DNA of 64,000 nt from Priestia aryabhattai (GTDB taxonomy: Bacteria; Bacillota; Bacilli; Bacillales; Bacillaceae_H). Below are positions 27,355-35,698 of the stretch, one piece after another. The stretch's first letter is position 1. Every line of letters begins with the position of its first letter. The notes below the pieces were generated by a model. It did not search any database and was not told where the DNA came from. It saw only the letters and a program-made list of their open reading frames with translations. A program made the position numbers and the translations under genes. Where the stretch lies: contig NZ_JAMBOQ010000007.1 of the NCBI RefSeq assembly GCF_023715685.1, positions 62,001 to 126,000 of the forward strand, written 5' to 3'.

Positions 27355-28758
27355 ATGAAAGATAAAAAATGGGGCCTTTGGTTTTTAACAGCCTTTGTAG
27401 TTGGTAATATGGTAGGCGGCGGAGTGTTTATGCTTCCTTCTAATTTAGCAAACGTATCAAGTCCAATCGGTTCAACACTTGCTTGGATTGCAACAGGTCT
27501 TGGCGTGTTCATGATTGCTCTTGTGTTCGGGAACTTAGTCATGAGAAAGCCTGAATTAAAAGGAGGACCTCAAAGTTATGCAGCGAACCTTTTTTCATCG
27601 CCTAAAGCAGGTAAAGTAGCAGGGTATAGCATGGCTTGGGGTTACTGGGCAGCAAATTGGGCTGCAACAGCATCTGTCATCATATCGTTTGCGGGATATT
27701 TAACAACGTTCTTTCCAGTAATGGAGAGTAAGGATATTTTATTTTCAGTCGGAGATTTTCAATTAGAAGCTGGAAAATTTATTACGTTTTTAGTATGTTC
27801 TGTTGTACTATGGGGAATTCAAGCTATTTTGCAGCGAGATATCAATAGCGCCGGTAATATTAACTTTATCACAACGGCAGCTAAAATTATTGGATTCGGT
27901 TTATTTATTGTTGTGGCGCTGTCGCTATTTAGCGCATCCAACCTAGTCAGTACAGAATTTGTTAATTCAAAGGGTATAAATGTAGGATTAGGAAGTCAGG
28001 TCAATGGCGCAGCCATTGCTACGCTGTGGGCGTTTATCGGAATTGAATCAGCTGTACTGTTATCTAACCGTGCAAAATCACAAAAAGTAGTAAAGAAAGC
28101 AACGCTGCTTGGATTATTAATCTCAATGGTTATCTATGTAGGAATTACGCTTCTAGCTATGGGGATTCTTTCAACAGCTCAGCTTCAGCAGTCTCAAAAG
28201 CCTTTAGTAGATACGTTAGAAATGGTTATTGGACATAAAGGTGCTTACGTAATGGCCATTTTAGCACTTATATCTTTATTAGGTTCTACTGTTGGATGGA
28301 TTGTTGTTAGTGCAGAAGTTCCTTATCAAGCAGCAAAATCAGGGTTGTTTCCACAGTGGTTTGCTAAAACGAATCAGAACAATAGTCCAGCCCGCTCACT
28401 AACATTAACAAATGGCTTAACACAGTTGTTTCTGTTTGCGACTATTTCGGGTACAGTTTCGCAAGCCTATAATTTCGCTATCGTTGTAGCTACTCTCGCT
28501 TATTTAGTTCCTTATTTCGTGACGACAGTTTATCAATTAAAGCTTATTGTGACGGGTGAGACGTACGATATAATTAAAGGATCGCGAGTAAAAGACGGAA
28601 TTATTGCCTCGTTAGCACTTATTTATTCGCTTTGGGTGATTAAGACAGGGACAGCTGATTTAAAAACATTTTTCCTAGGTATTGGCTTATTTGTAATCGG
28701 GCTGTTACTGTATCCTATTTTAATGAGACGAGGAAAAAGCACATCAGCTATTAAATAA
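27355..28758 (+). CDS. basic amino-acid/polyamine antiporter family permease (APA)
   Basis: A 467-residue membrane transporter of the APC superfamily, APA branch (relatives: arginine/ornithine, lysine/cadaverine antiporters; B. subtilis YvsH-like). The first helix has the family signature WFLTAFVVGNMVGGGVFMLPS (shown in part: VVGNMVGGGVFMLPS), and later GAAIATLWAFIGIESAVLLSNRAK is the conserved helix-6/7 region. About 12 transmembrane segments are predicted by eye. AAAGGAG precedes the ATG. Just upstream (27302-27337) are nested inverted repeats GCTTTCTA...TAGAAAGC. Substrate and direction are unknown. Unrelated in subfamily to its neighbour, so not a simple tandem duplication. Confidence 0.86.
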   Translation: MKDKKWGLWFLTAFVVGNMVGGGVFMLPSNLANVSSPIGSTLAWIATGLGVFMIALVFGNLVMRKPELKGGPQSYAANLFSSPKAGKVAGYSMAWGYWAANWAATASVIISFAGYLTTFFPVMESKDILFSVGDFQLEAGKFITFLVCSVVLWGIQAILQRDINSAGNINFITTAAKIIGFGLFIVVALSLFSASNLVSTEFVNSKGINVGLGSQVNGAAIATLWAFIGIESAVLLSNRAKSQKVVKKATLLGLLISMVIYVGITLLAMGILSTAQLQQSQKPLVDTLEMVIGHKGAYVMAILALISLLGSTVGWIVVSAEVPYQAAKSGLFPQWFAKTNQNNSPARSLTLTNGLTQLFLFATISGTVSQAYNFAIVVATLAYLVPYFVTTVYQLKLIVTGETYDIIKGSRVKDGIIASLALIYSLWVIKTGTADLKTFFLGIGLFVIGLLLYPILMRRGKSTSAIK

Positions 28759-28773
28759 ATAAAAGGTTATCTC

Positions 28774-28815
28774 AAAAGCTTTGCAGAAAAGTCTTTTCTT
28801 CTGCAAAGCTTTTTT
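28774..28815 (+). terminator. terminator of second permease gene
   Basis: Perfect 15-bp stem AAAAGCTTTGCAGAA / TTCTGCAAAGCTTTT around a 10-base loop, then T-run. Confidence 0.92.
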
Positions 28816-28867
28816 AGTGACTAAAAAGTTTGAGGCATTTGTGAAAGAAAAAAATAATAAAAAAAAA

Positions 28868-28896
28868 TGAAACTAATCTACGGGTTTATTCGTAAT
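28868..28896 (+). promoter_or_regulatory. ECF-sigma-like promoter upstream of spx
   Basis: TGAAAC (28868-28873), 17-base spacer, CGTAAT (28891-28896) fits promoters of the sigma-M/sigma-W/sigma-X group. In B. subtilis spx has a sigma-M-dependent promoter. It lies in the 420-base gap 28759-29178, about 285 bases before spx; a TATAAT at 29012-29017 lacks a good -35. The gap also holds GAACTAATGTACTAGTTC, an imperfect operator-like inverted repeat, at about 28958-28975. Confidence 0.5.
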
Positions 28897-29178
28897 AGTA
28901 GTGTGGTAAATAAATAATGAAGAAAATCGGCAATGAAAATAATGACAGTGAAGGAACGAACTAATGTACTAGTTCACTTTAAAAAGTATATCATTCCGAT
29001 GAAGTTTATAGTATAATGCAAATAGATATTATTTTTTAAAAGTAATTATAAAGTAGTATCGATTTTCATTATCAGTCATTAAATATTTACACTCGATGAA
29101 GTTTGTATAAAACAACATGATTTACAGTTCATGTTTTGAATGTTATGACCGATTATGATAGAAGGAGTGAAGGAGTAA

Positions 29179-29577
29179 ATGGTTACATTATATACATCAC
29201 CAAGTTGTACATCTTGTCGTAAAGCGAAAGCTTGGTTAGAGGAAAATGATATTGGATATACAGAGCGTAATATCTTTTCAGAGCCGTTATCAATCGATGA
29301 GATTAAAGAAATTTTACGTATGACAGAAGATGGAACAGATGAAATCATTTCAACACGTTCGAAAACTTTCCAAAAACTAGACGTTCAGGTAGATGCTATG
29401 CCTTTACAAGATTTGTATGAATTAATTCAGCAAAATCCTGGCTTATTGCGCCGCCCAATTATCATTGATGAAAAACGTCTACAAGTTGGTTATAATGAAG
29501 ACGAAATCCGTCGTTTCTTACCACGTAAAGTGCGTACTTTCCAACTTCGCGAAGCTCAAAGACTTGTGAATGGTTAA
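29179..29577 (+). CDS. spx: Spx, redox-sensing RNA polymerase-binding regulator
   Basis: Spx (ArsC-like fold) binds the RNA polymerase alpha C-terminal domain and redirects transcription during disulfide stress; it is degraded by ClpXP with YjbH. The redox switch Cys10-x-x-Cys13 (SPSCTSC) is present, as are the [30 protein letters not shown] region and the C-terminal tail. The 132-residue length is typical. GGAG before the ATG (GGAGTAAATG). The adaptor gene yjbH lies about 10 kb downstream in the same window. Unlike B. subtilis, yjbC is not directly upstream. Closed by a very strong terminator. Confidence 0.97.
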   Translation: MVTLYTSPSCTSCRKAKAWLEENDIGYTERNIFSEPLSIDEIKEILRMTEDGTDEIISTRSKTFQKLDVQVDAMPLQDLYELIQQNPGLLRRPIIIDEKRLQVGYNEDEIRRFLPRKVRTFQLREAQRLVNG

Positions 29578-29647
29578 TTTTTATATTTGTCTGTTTAAGA
29601 TTTAAATAAGAAACCAACAAAGTAACGTTTGCTTGAAGTTGGTATAT

Positions 29648-29694
29648 AAAAAATAAGCAGCAGGGAGCCAATGGCTCCCTGCTGCTTATTTTTT
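29648..29694. terminator. very strong terminator after spx
   Basis: A perfect 22-bp stem (left arm 29648-29669, right arm 29673-29694) with the 3-base loop AAT and A/T tails on both sides. The core is AAGCAGCAGGGAGCC. Confidence 0.95.
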
Positions 29695-29778
29695 GTCGAA
29701 ATAGCAGGGAAAATGAAGTATATATGTAATTAGTAAAGTAAGAGAGTAATTAAACATATAAAAGTGGTGGTGAACGGA

Positions 29779-30675
29779 TTGGAGCTTTTACAGCTAAAAT
29801 ATTTCCAAGTAGTTGCTAGACTAGAACATATCAGCAAAGCGGCCGAAGAGCTATACGTATCTCAGCCTGCGCTCAGCAAAACGATTTCACAGTTGGAAAA
29901 AGAGCTAGGTATTCGTTTGTTTGATAGAAACGGTAAATACATTAAATTAAATCGGTATGGTAAAGCATTCTGTGCCAAAGTAGAACTTGCTTTAAAAACA
30001 TTGGAAGATGCAAAGCACGAGCTAAAGGATATGTCGAACGATCCATCTGAAGAAATTCGTCTTGTTGTATTAGCTAGTTCACATTTACTTCCAGAGCTAT
30101 TAAGCAGGTTTCGTGAGCAATATCCTCAGGTGCGGTTTCGGTTGATGCAGCATTTGACTAATTCCAATTCACAGCCTGATTTTGATTTATGTATTTCAGC
30201 TTTTCCATTAACAACCCGTCAGATCGAACATACTCCTTTGCTTCGTGAATCGATTTTGCTTGCAGTGCCTCTTGATCATCATTTAGCCAAGCAATCGCAT
30301 GTAAAGTTAAATGAACTTAAAAATGAAAAATTTATTGTGCTAAAGAAAGGGAAAGAGCTAAGAAAAATAACGGATGTGATTTGTAAGGAACAGAATTTTG
30401 TGCCTCAAATTACGTTTGAAAGCGATGATCCAGCAACAGTGAGAGGCTTGATTAGAGCGAAGCAAGGAATAGGTTTTATTCCTGAAGTGACTTGGGGGGG
30501 TTCTACAGGAAAAGATGTAAAACTGCTGAAAATTGAAGGGGAAACATTTGAACGTACTATCTTTTTGGCTTGGAACAACGGCGGCTACGTGACGGATTTA
30601 CAACAAATCTTCAGACAGTTTGTGATTGATTATTTTAAATATTTACCCTCCGGTATGTCTCATGAATACATATAA
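29779..30675 (+). CDS. LysR-family transcription regulator, probably of madLM
   Basis: A 298-residue LTTR: N-terminal winged helix-turn-helix (LKYFQVVARLEHISKAAEELYVSQ..., helix-turn-helix about residues 15-36), linker helix, and a C-terminal effector-binding domain (for example EIRLVVLASSHLLPELL and RAKQGIGFIPE). The start was set at TTG 29779, seven bases after GGTGGTGA; a GTG at 29764 would be inside that site. It is followed in the same direction by madL and madM, so a role in controlling malonate uptake is inferred. Its ligand is unknown. A terminator separates it from madL, so they are separate transcripts. Confidence 0.85.
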   Translation: MELLQLKYFQVVARLEHISKAAEELYVSQPALSKTISQLEKELGIRLFDRNGKYIKLNRYGKAFCAKVELALKTLEDAKHELKDMSNDPSEEIRLVVLASSHLLPELLSRFREQYPQVRFRLMQHLTNSNSQPDFDLCISAFPLTTRQIEHTPLLRESILLAVPLDHHLAKQSHVKLNELKNEKFIVLKKGKELRKITDVICKEQNFVPQITFESDDPATVRGLIRAKQGIGFIPEVTWGGSTGKDVKLLKIEGETFERTIFLAWNNGGYVTDLQQIFRQFVIDYFKYLPSGMSHEYI

Positions 30676-30676
30676 G

Positions 30677-30706
30677 AATCATGACTAAATGTCATGATTT
30701 TTATTT
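30677..30706 (+). terminator. terminator of the LysR-family gene
   Basis: Stem AATCATGAC / GTCATGATT, loop TAAAT, followed by TTTATTTC. Confidence 0.82.
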
Positions 30707-30832
30707 CTTTTTCGAATAAATCTAAAGTGAACAGTAGAGAAAAACTGCATTATGTCATTTTTGATATAAATATATAACTAAAAAAGCATAGGTTATTCAA
30801 CTTTTTTCCTTTACACTATTTTTAAATCATAA

Positions 30833-30846
30833 AGTAAACGCTTTCG
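30833..30846 (+). promoter_or_regulatory. candidate cre (CcpA) site upstream of madL
   Basis: AGTAAACGCTTTCG on the plus strand reads CGAAAGCGTTTACT on the other, matching the cre consensus TGWAANCGNTNWCA except at the first base and the terminal W/A. It lies 25 bases before the madL start, suggesting carbon catabolite repression of malonate uptake. Consensus match only. Confidence 0.5.
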
Positions 30847-30870
30847 ATAATGTGTTGGGGAGGAAGTAAT

Positions 30871-31284
30871 ATGATAATCTTCGGTGTAGCATTGCTGTCT
30901 ATTTGCATGTTGATAGGAGTAATTGTAGGGGACGCATTAGGAGGGCTGATGGGAGTAGAAGCCAACGTTGGAGGAGTAGGGGTATCCATGTTTCTTCTTG
31001 TACTAGCAGTGGATTATTTAAAGAAGAAAAATAAGCTCCAAGTAAAATCCGAAGAAGGCATTGCTTTTTGGGGAGGCATTTATATTCCTATCGTGGTAGC
31101 AATGTCTGCGCAGCAAAATGTTGTAGCTGCTCTAGATGGAGGAGGCATGGCGATTCTTGCAGGGGTAGTAGTAGTCGTAGTAGGCTTTCTATCCATACCA
31201 TTTATCAGCAGAATAGGAGAGAAAGCGAAGGTGAACGAACAAGAAATAGAGCTTTCTATTTTACCTAAGGAGCAGATAAAATGA
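30871..31284 (+). CDS. madL: malonate transporter subunit MadL
   Basis: Small subunit of the two-component malonate:cation symporter MadLM. The 137-residue product has about four transmembrane segments and the family-typical beginning MIIFGVALLSICMLIGVIVGD followed by GGLMGVEANVGGVG, rich in Gly. Start set at ATG 30871 with GGGGAGG upstream; an ATG at 30850 lies before that site. Its stop overlaps the ATG of madM (ATGATAA), as expected for a coupled pair. No malonate decarboxylase genes (mdc/mad) are seen in the window. Confidence 0.88.
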   Translation: MIIFGVALLSICMLIGVIVGDALGGLMGVEANVGGVGVSMFLLVLAVDYLKKKNKLQVKSEEGIAFWGGIYIPIVVAMSAQQNVVAALDGGGMAILAGVVVVVVGFLSIPFISRIGEKAKVNEQEIELSILPKEQIK

Positions 31285-32042
31285 TAAATATGATCAAAGA
31301 AGGATTAGAAAATAACGGGCTGATTACGGCATTTGCTGTTATTGGGATTGTCATGTATATTGCTTATTTTTTATCAGATAAATTAACAAAAGGAAGAGTT
31401 CACGGATCTGCTATTGCTATTATGTTTGGATTAATTCTTGCTTATATCGGTGGAGTGAACACAGGAGGAGAGAAAGGAATTTCTGATATACAGTTATTTT
31501 CAGGAATTGGTTTAATGGGCGGAGGGATGCTGCGAGATTTTGCCATTATTGCTACTGCGTTCGGCGCCAATTTTAGCGAAGTGAAAAAAACGGGAATCGG
31601 CGGAATTACGGCTTTGTTTTTTGGGATTTTCTATTCCTTCGTAATAGGTATAATTATTGCTCTTTGTTTCGGATACAGAGATTCCGTTGCTTTGACCACA
31701 ATCGGAGGAGGGGCCGTGACCTATATTGTGGGGCCGGTTTCTGGAACTGCGATTGGAGCCTCTTCTGATATTATCGCGTTGAGTATAGCTGTAGGATTAA
31801 TTAAATCCATTTCAGTTATGATTTTGACCCCGATATTTGCTAAGAAAATCAAATTAAACAACCCTCGTACAGCTATGATATATGGAGGAGTTATGGGGAC
31901 GACGAGCGGTGTAGCAGCTGGTTTAGCCGCGACAGATGTAAAACTTGTACCCTACGGAGCCATGACAGCTACATTTTATACAGGTCTTGGTTGCTTACTT
32001 GTACCATCTATTCTTTTTTTACTCACAGAGATTATTTTTTAA
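31281..32042 (+). CDS. madM: malonate transporter subunit MadM
   Basis: Large subunit of the malonate symporter, 253 aa with about eight transmembrane segments. Recognisable blocks: GIVMYIAYFLSDKLTKGRVHGSAIAI, GGVNTGGEKGISDIQLFSGIGLMGGGMLRDFAIIATAFGA (parts), and TTIGGGAVTYIVGPVSG. AAGGAG stands eight bases before the ATG, which overlaps the madL stop. It is expected in the cytoplasmic membrane with MadL. The operon ends in a perfect 16-bp bidirectional terminator shared with yjbE. The physiological role depends on whether malonate-metabolising enzymes exist elsewhere in the genome. Confidence 0.9.
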   Translation: MINMIKEGLENNGLITAFAVIGIVMYIAYFLSDKLTKGRVHGSAIAIMFGLILAYIGGVNTGGEKGISDIQLFSGIGLMGGGMLRDFAIIATAFGANFSEVKKTGIGGITALFFGIFYSFVIGIIIALCFGYRDSVALTTIGGGAVTYIVGPVSGTAIGASSDIIALSIAVGLIKSISVMILTPIFAKKIKLNNPRTAMIYGGVMGTTSGVAAGLAATDVKLVPYGAMTATFYTGLGCLLVPSILFLLTEIIF

Positions 32043-32093
32043 GTGTACAAAGTGTTTTATGAATAAAAGACTGCGGTGCTCATTAAACTAAAG

Positions 32094-32133
32094 AAAAGGC
32101 CATACTAAATAAAAATGTTTAGTATGGCCTTTT
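32094..32133. terminator. bidirectional terminator between madM and yjbE
   Basis: Perfect 16-bp stem AAAAGGCCATACTAAA / TTTAGTATGGCCTTTT around TAAAAATG, placed between converging genes. Confidence 0.93.
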
Positions 32134-32138
32134 CTTTA

Positions 32139-32804
32139 TCATTTAGTTGAACGAATGCTATTAACAACCATGCCGCTTATCAGCACAACAGCAATTGTTA
32201 TAAAAGGTATGAATGTTCCTAGAGATGTATGGTCTGCAAAGAATGAATGTAAGTTCTTTTCATGTCCAATCATATTTCCAGCAGTATAAGCTAAAATAGC
32301 TGCTCCACCGTAAACAAGCAGGGGAAATCGTTCCATCAAATACAAAATGAGCTTGCTTCCCCAAACAATGATGGGGACGGATACAAGTAATCCGATGACA
32401 ACCAAGATAATATTTCCATGAGCTGCGCCTGCTACAGCTATTACATTATCTAGTCCCATTACAATATCAGCAAATACAATCGTTCTTACAGCGGCGCCTA
32501 ATGTCACACCTGCACGGATTGAGGACGCATCATCACCTTCTGATACAAGAAGCTTAAAGGCAATGATCACTAATAAAAAACCGCCGATGAGCTGCAAGTA
32601 AGGAATAGTTAGTAAATAAACAGCTAAAATAGTAAGTACTATGCGAACTACCACAGCTAAGCCAGTCCCTAAAAAAATAGCTTTATTTCGCTGATATTCA
32701 GGTAAGTTGCGGCTTGCTAAGGCAATAACAATAGCGTTGTCTCCACCCAATACAATATCGATACCGATAATAAGAAGAATGGAGGTTATTAATTCTAAAT
32801 CCAA
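32139..32804 (-). CDS. yjbE: TerC-family membrane protein YjbE
   Basis: A 221-residue integral membrane protein of the TerC family; relatives YceF and YkoY of B. subtilis export manganese and help metallate secreted enzymes. The two family repeats with acidic residues in the membrane are seen: IDIVLGGDNAIVIALA near the N-terminus and FADIVMGLDNVIAVAG in the middle (both with the D/N metal-binding motif). About seven transmembrane segments. It occupies the yjbE position between spx and mecA. I saw no yybP-ykoY manganese riboswitch upstream. Metal specificity is inferred from relatives only. Confidence 0.88.
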   Translation of the reverse strand: MDLELITSILLIIGIDIVLGGDNAIVIALASRNLPEYQRNKAIFLGTGLAVVVRIVLTILAVYLLTIPYLQLIGGFLLVIIAFKLLVSEGDDASSIRAGVTLGAAVRTIVFADIVMGLDNVIAVAGAAHGNIILVVIGLLVSVPIIVWGSKLILYLMERFPLLVYGGAAILAYTAGNMIGHEKNLHSFFADHTSLGTFIPFITIAVVLISGMVVNSIRSTK

Positions 32805-33036
32805 TAGTCTTCCCTCCCAATATGTAAAGATAAGTAGCTCATATTGCTTTATCTGTGTTCATTTTTAACAAAAAGCGTTCATAGGGTAAAGAGATTATGT
32901 ATATAACAAAGTAAGGTGTAAGGTGGCTATGAGTTGCCAGAGTATTTTTTATTTCCTTTCTTTCGCATTTTGTCATAAAATAGATATACAAGGTTCACTC
33001 AAATAGTGTATGCTTGTATATCCCAAGTTAGAATGC

Positions 33037-33065
33037 TTTACAAAGTGAGAAAGTACATGTAATAT
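33037..33065 (+). promoter_or_regulatory. mecA promoter
   Basis: TTTACA (33037-33042), 17 bases, TAATAT (33060-33065), a sigma-A-type promoter about 95 bases before the mecA start. The surrounding 360-base gap (32805-33164) shows no gene. Confidence 0.6.
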
Positions 33066-33164
33066 TGCTTTAACACGGGGGTAAAATAGTCCCTTCATCG
33101 TTTAGGGGTAATGTTCGAAATGGCCGGATTACCTTCACTGATTTTTCCGAAGGGAGAGATGATA

Positions 33165-33845
33165 ATGGAAATCGAACGCATTAATGAAAACACAGTAAAA
33201 TTCTTTGTCACTTACGTAGATATTGAAGAACGTGGATTTGATCGCAATGAAATTTGGTTTAGCCGAGAGCGCAGTGAAGAGCTATTCTGGGAGATGATGG
33301 ACGAAATTCATCAAGAAGAAGAGTTTGTAGCAGAAGGTCCTCTTTGGATTCAAGTACATGCGCTTGAGAAGGGGCTAGAGGTTATTGTAACAAGAGCACA
33401 AGTTTCAAAAGACGGTCAAAAGTTCGAAGTACCTGTTGGTGAAAATGATAAAATCGATATCCCTGTAGATGGAAAAATTGAAGCGTTGCTTGATCATCAA
33501 GCGAATCAAAATAAAAAAGCTGATTTTGAAGAAGAAATTATAGAAGACGAAGGGCTACAGTTCGTCGCACGCTTTCAAGACTTAGAACATTTAATTTCCT
33601 TAAGTCACCATTTAGAGTTAGATGATATCATCAACAGCATGTACGTGTTTGAAGGAAAATATTATTTATACGTTGAGTTTACAGATGATGAAGACTTTGT
33701 AGCTGAAATTGATAACATTTTAAGCATCATTTTAGAATATGCAAATGAATCAAATGTAACAGTTCATCGTTTAATGGAATATGGAAAAGAATTAATCAGT
33801 GAAAATGCACTTGAACAAGTAAAGCAGTATTTTCCTTTACGATAA
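33165..33845 (+). CDS. mecA: MecA, ClpC adaptor protein
   Basis: MecA delivers the competence master regulator ComK (and other substrates) to ClpCP for degradation and helps assemble the ClpC hexamer. The N-terminal substrate domain starts MEIERINENTVKFFVTYVDIEERGF; a variable acidic linker follows; the C-terminal ClpC-binding domain (LQFVARFQDLEHLISLSHHL ... YYLYVEFTD) is intact. Start set at ATG 33165 after AAGGGAGAG, giving 226 aa; an upstream ATG at 33111 would add 18 unrelated residues. A terminator follows and cls comes next instead of coiA directly. Confidence 0.95.
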   Translation: MEIERINENTVKFFVTYVDIEERGFDRNEIWFSRERSEELFWEMMDEIHQEEEFVAEGPLWIQVHALEKGLEVIVTRAQVSKDGQKFEVPVGENDKIDIPVDGKIEALLDHQANQNKKADFEEEIIEDEGLQFVARFQDLEHLISLSHHLELDDIINSMYVFEGKYYLYVEFTDDEDFVAEIDNILSIILEYANESNVTVHRLMEYGKELISENALEQVKQYFPLR

Positions 33846-33851
33846 TAGCAG

Positions 33852-33886
33852 CCGATTTCATGTATATGAAATCGGTCTTTGTTTTG
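33852..33886 (+). terminator. terminator of mecA
   Basis: Stem CCGATTTCAT / ATGAAATCGG, loop GTAT, then TCTTTGTTTT. Confidence 0.85.
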
Positions 33887-34060
33887 CCCTCTTTTTTGGA
33901 AATGCTCTCCGCTCATATCGAACAATATAGGTAGAAAAAGCAGACGGCTGGTTCCTACACGGGGAAAGTGTAGGGTTAAAATAACAAGTTTGAGGATAAT
34001 AACGGTATAGAGACCTGTTATTAATGATGAAAGATTGGTTTTAGGATAGGTGAAAACAAG

Positions 34061-35578
34061 TTGAAAAATAGATTACAGCTTTTAACTTTTGTTATTGGTA
34101 TTATTGCTTTGCTTTATTTTACAAAAGGATATTGGGACGGTAAATTTATTGGCGTGCTAAGTATCTTAATTACGATTAGTGTTGTTTTCATCGGTCTTGT
34201 CATTTCATTAGAAAACCGTCATCCAACTCAAACGCTAACGTGGCTCGTAGTATTAGGCGGTTTCCCAGTAATAGGATTCTTTTTTTATTTGTTATTTGGA
34301 CGCAATACGCGAAAACGTCGTTTATTTGCTAAAAAAGCAAAGCTGGATGAACAGGTGCTTTTAAAGATGGAAAGAGATTCCGGTATATTAGACAATCACT
34401 TTGAACAGTTGGGCACAAGTAGAAAGCAAATGCTGAAGCTAGCCGTCAAGCTTGGTAAGAGTCCAATTTCTTTTTCATCAGATACGCGCGCATTGACGAA
34501 TGGAAAAGAGACGTTTCACGAAATTATGGAATCATTAAAGCATGCAAGGCATCATATCCACTTAGAGTATTACATCGTACGACATGATCACTTGGGAGAA
34601 CAAATTAAAGATATTTTAATTCAGAAAGTACAAGAAGGAATTTATGTACGTTTCTTGTATGATGCCGTGGGAAGTTTTCAGCTTTCACCGCATTATATTC
34701 ACGAATTAAGAAACGCCGGCGTAGAAATGATTCCATTCTTGCCGGTCAGACTTCCATTTCTCAACAATAAAATCAACTTTCGTAATCATCGTAAAATTGT
34801 AGTCATTGATGGAACAATCGGATTTGTAGGAGGTTTGAACATTGGTGATGAATATCTCGGGAAAAGTCGACATTTTGGCTTTTGGAGAGATACCCATTTG
34901 ATGGTGAAGGGTGAGGCAGTCCGTTCATTACAGCTTATTTTCTTGCAAGACTGGTATTATATGACAGGTCAGACGATGCTTACTCAAACGTATCTATCGC
35001 CTGATTTAATTGACATTGATATGGAAAAGTGTGGCGGTGTTCAAATGATTGCTGGCGGGCCAGACCGTGAGTGGGAAATTATCAAACACTTATTTTTTTC
35101 GATGATTACGTCTGCGAAAGAATCCATTTGGATTGCTTCTCCTTACTTCATACCTGATGAAGATATTTTTACTTCCTTAAAAGTAGCTGCTTTAAGCGGT
35201 ATAGATGTACGGCTTCTTGTACCTCAGAAGCCCGATAAAAAAATTGTTTTTCATGCATCACGCTCTTATTTTCCGGAGCTGCTAGAAGCAGGTGTGAAAA
35301 TTTACGAGTATAAAAAAGGATTTATGCACAGCAAGATTGTGATCGTTGATAGAGAAATTGCCTCTATTGGAACAGCTAACATGGACATGAGAAGCTTTCA
35401 TTTGAATTTTGAAGTAAATGCTTTTTTATATCGCACAGCTAGTACCCAAAAGCTCGTATATGAATATATGCAAGATTTAGAAGAAACGAGTGAGCTTCAC
35501 TTTAAAGACTTTGAAAAGCGGCCATTTATACAGCGGTTATTTGAATCAACAGCCCGTTTGCTTTCACCGCTATTATAA
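34061..35578 (+). CDS. cls: cardiolipin synthase
   Basis: Joins two phosphatidylglycerols to cardiolipin in the membrane. Two N-terminal transmembrane helices (about residues 5-22 and 29-50), a third hydrophobic segment near VVLGGFPVIGFFFYLLFG, then two phospholipase-D HKD motifs: HRKIVVID from His243 and HSKIVIVD from His423, each followed by the GFVGG/IGTAN element with Asn. 505 aa, usual for the family. The start is TTG 34061 after GGATAGGTG. In B. subtilis mecA is followed directly by coiA; here cls lies between them with its own terminator. Which of the several Bacillus cls paralogues it equals cannot be told. Confidence 0.93.
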   Translation: MKNRLQLLTFVIGIIALLYFTKGYWDGKFIGVLSILITISVVFIGLVISLENRHPTQTLTWLVVLGGFPVIGFFFYLLFGRNTRKRRLFAKKAKLDEQVLLKMERDSGILDNHFEQLGTSRKQMLKLAVKLGKSPISFSSDTRALTNGKETFHEIMESLKHARHHIHLEYYIVRHDHLGEQIKDILIQKVQEGIYVRFLYDAVGSFQLSPHYIHELRNAGVEMIPFLPVRLPFLNNKINFRNHRKIVVIDGTIGFVGGLNIGDEYLGKSRHFGFWRDTHLMVKGEAVRSLQLIFLQDWYYMTGQTMLTQTYLSPDLIDIDMEKCGGVQMIAGGPDREWEIIKHLFFSMITSAKESIWIASPYFIPDEDIFTSLKVAALSGIDVRLLVPQKPDKKIVFHASRSYFPELLEAGVKIYEYKKGFMHSKIVIVDREIASIGTANMDMRSFHLNFEVNAFLYRTASTQKLVYEYMQDLEETSELHFKDFEKRPFIQRLFESTARLLSPLL

Positions 35579-35585
35579 TCGCTAT

Positions 35586-35621
35586 AAACCACATTGCGTA
35601 TGCTGCAATGTGGTTTTTTTC
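35586..35621 (+). terminator. terminator of cls
   Basis: Stem ACCACATTGC / GCAATGTGGT, loop GTATGCT, then a T-run. Confidence 0.92.
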
Positions 35622-35698
35622 TTAAAGAAAAGGGTTTTAGTAAAAAGGTGTCGAATATAAGGATATAGCTCGCTACTATAGGAAGGAGAAATGTACGA

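Noticed and set aside
32805..33110. Manganese (yybP-ykoY) riboswitch upstream of yjbE
   Set aside because: Looked for because the gene is of the TerC family; no conserved stem-loop elements were seen on the minus strand.
33070..33120. Sigma-B-like GGGGTAA boxes upstream of mecA
   Set aside because: The -35 GTTT element is not at suitable spacing, and a better sigma-A promoter lies at 33037-33065.
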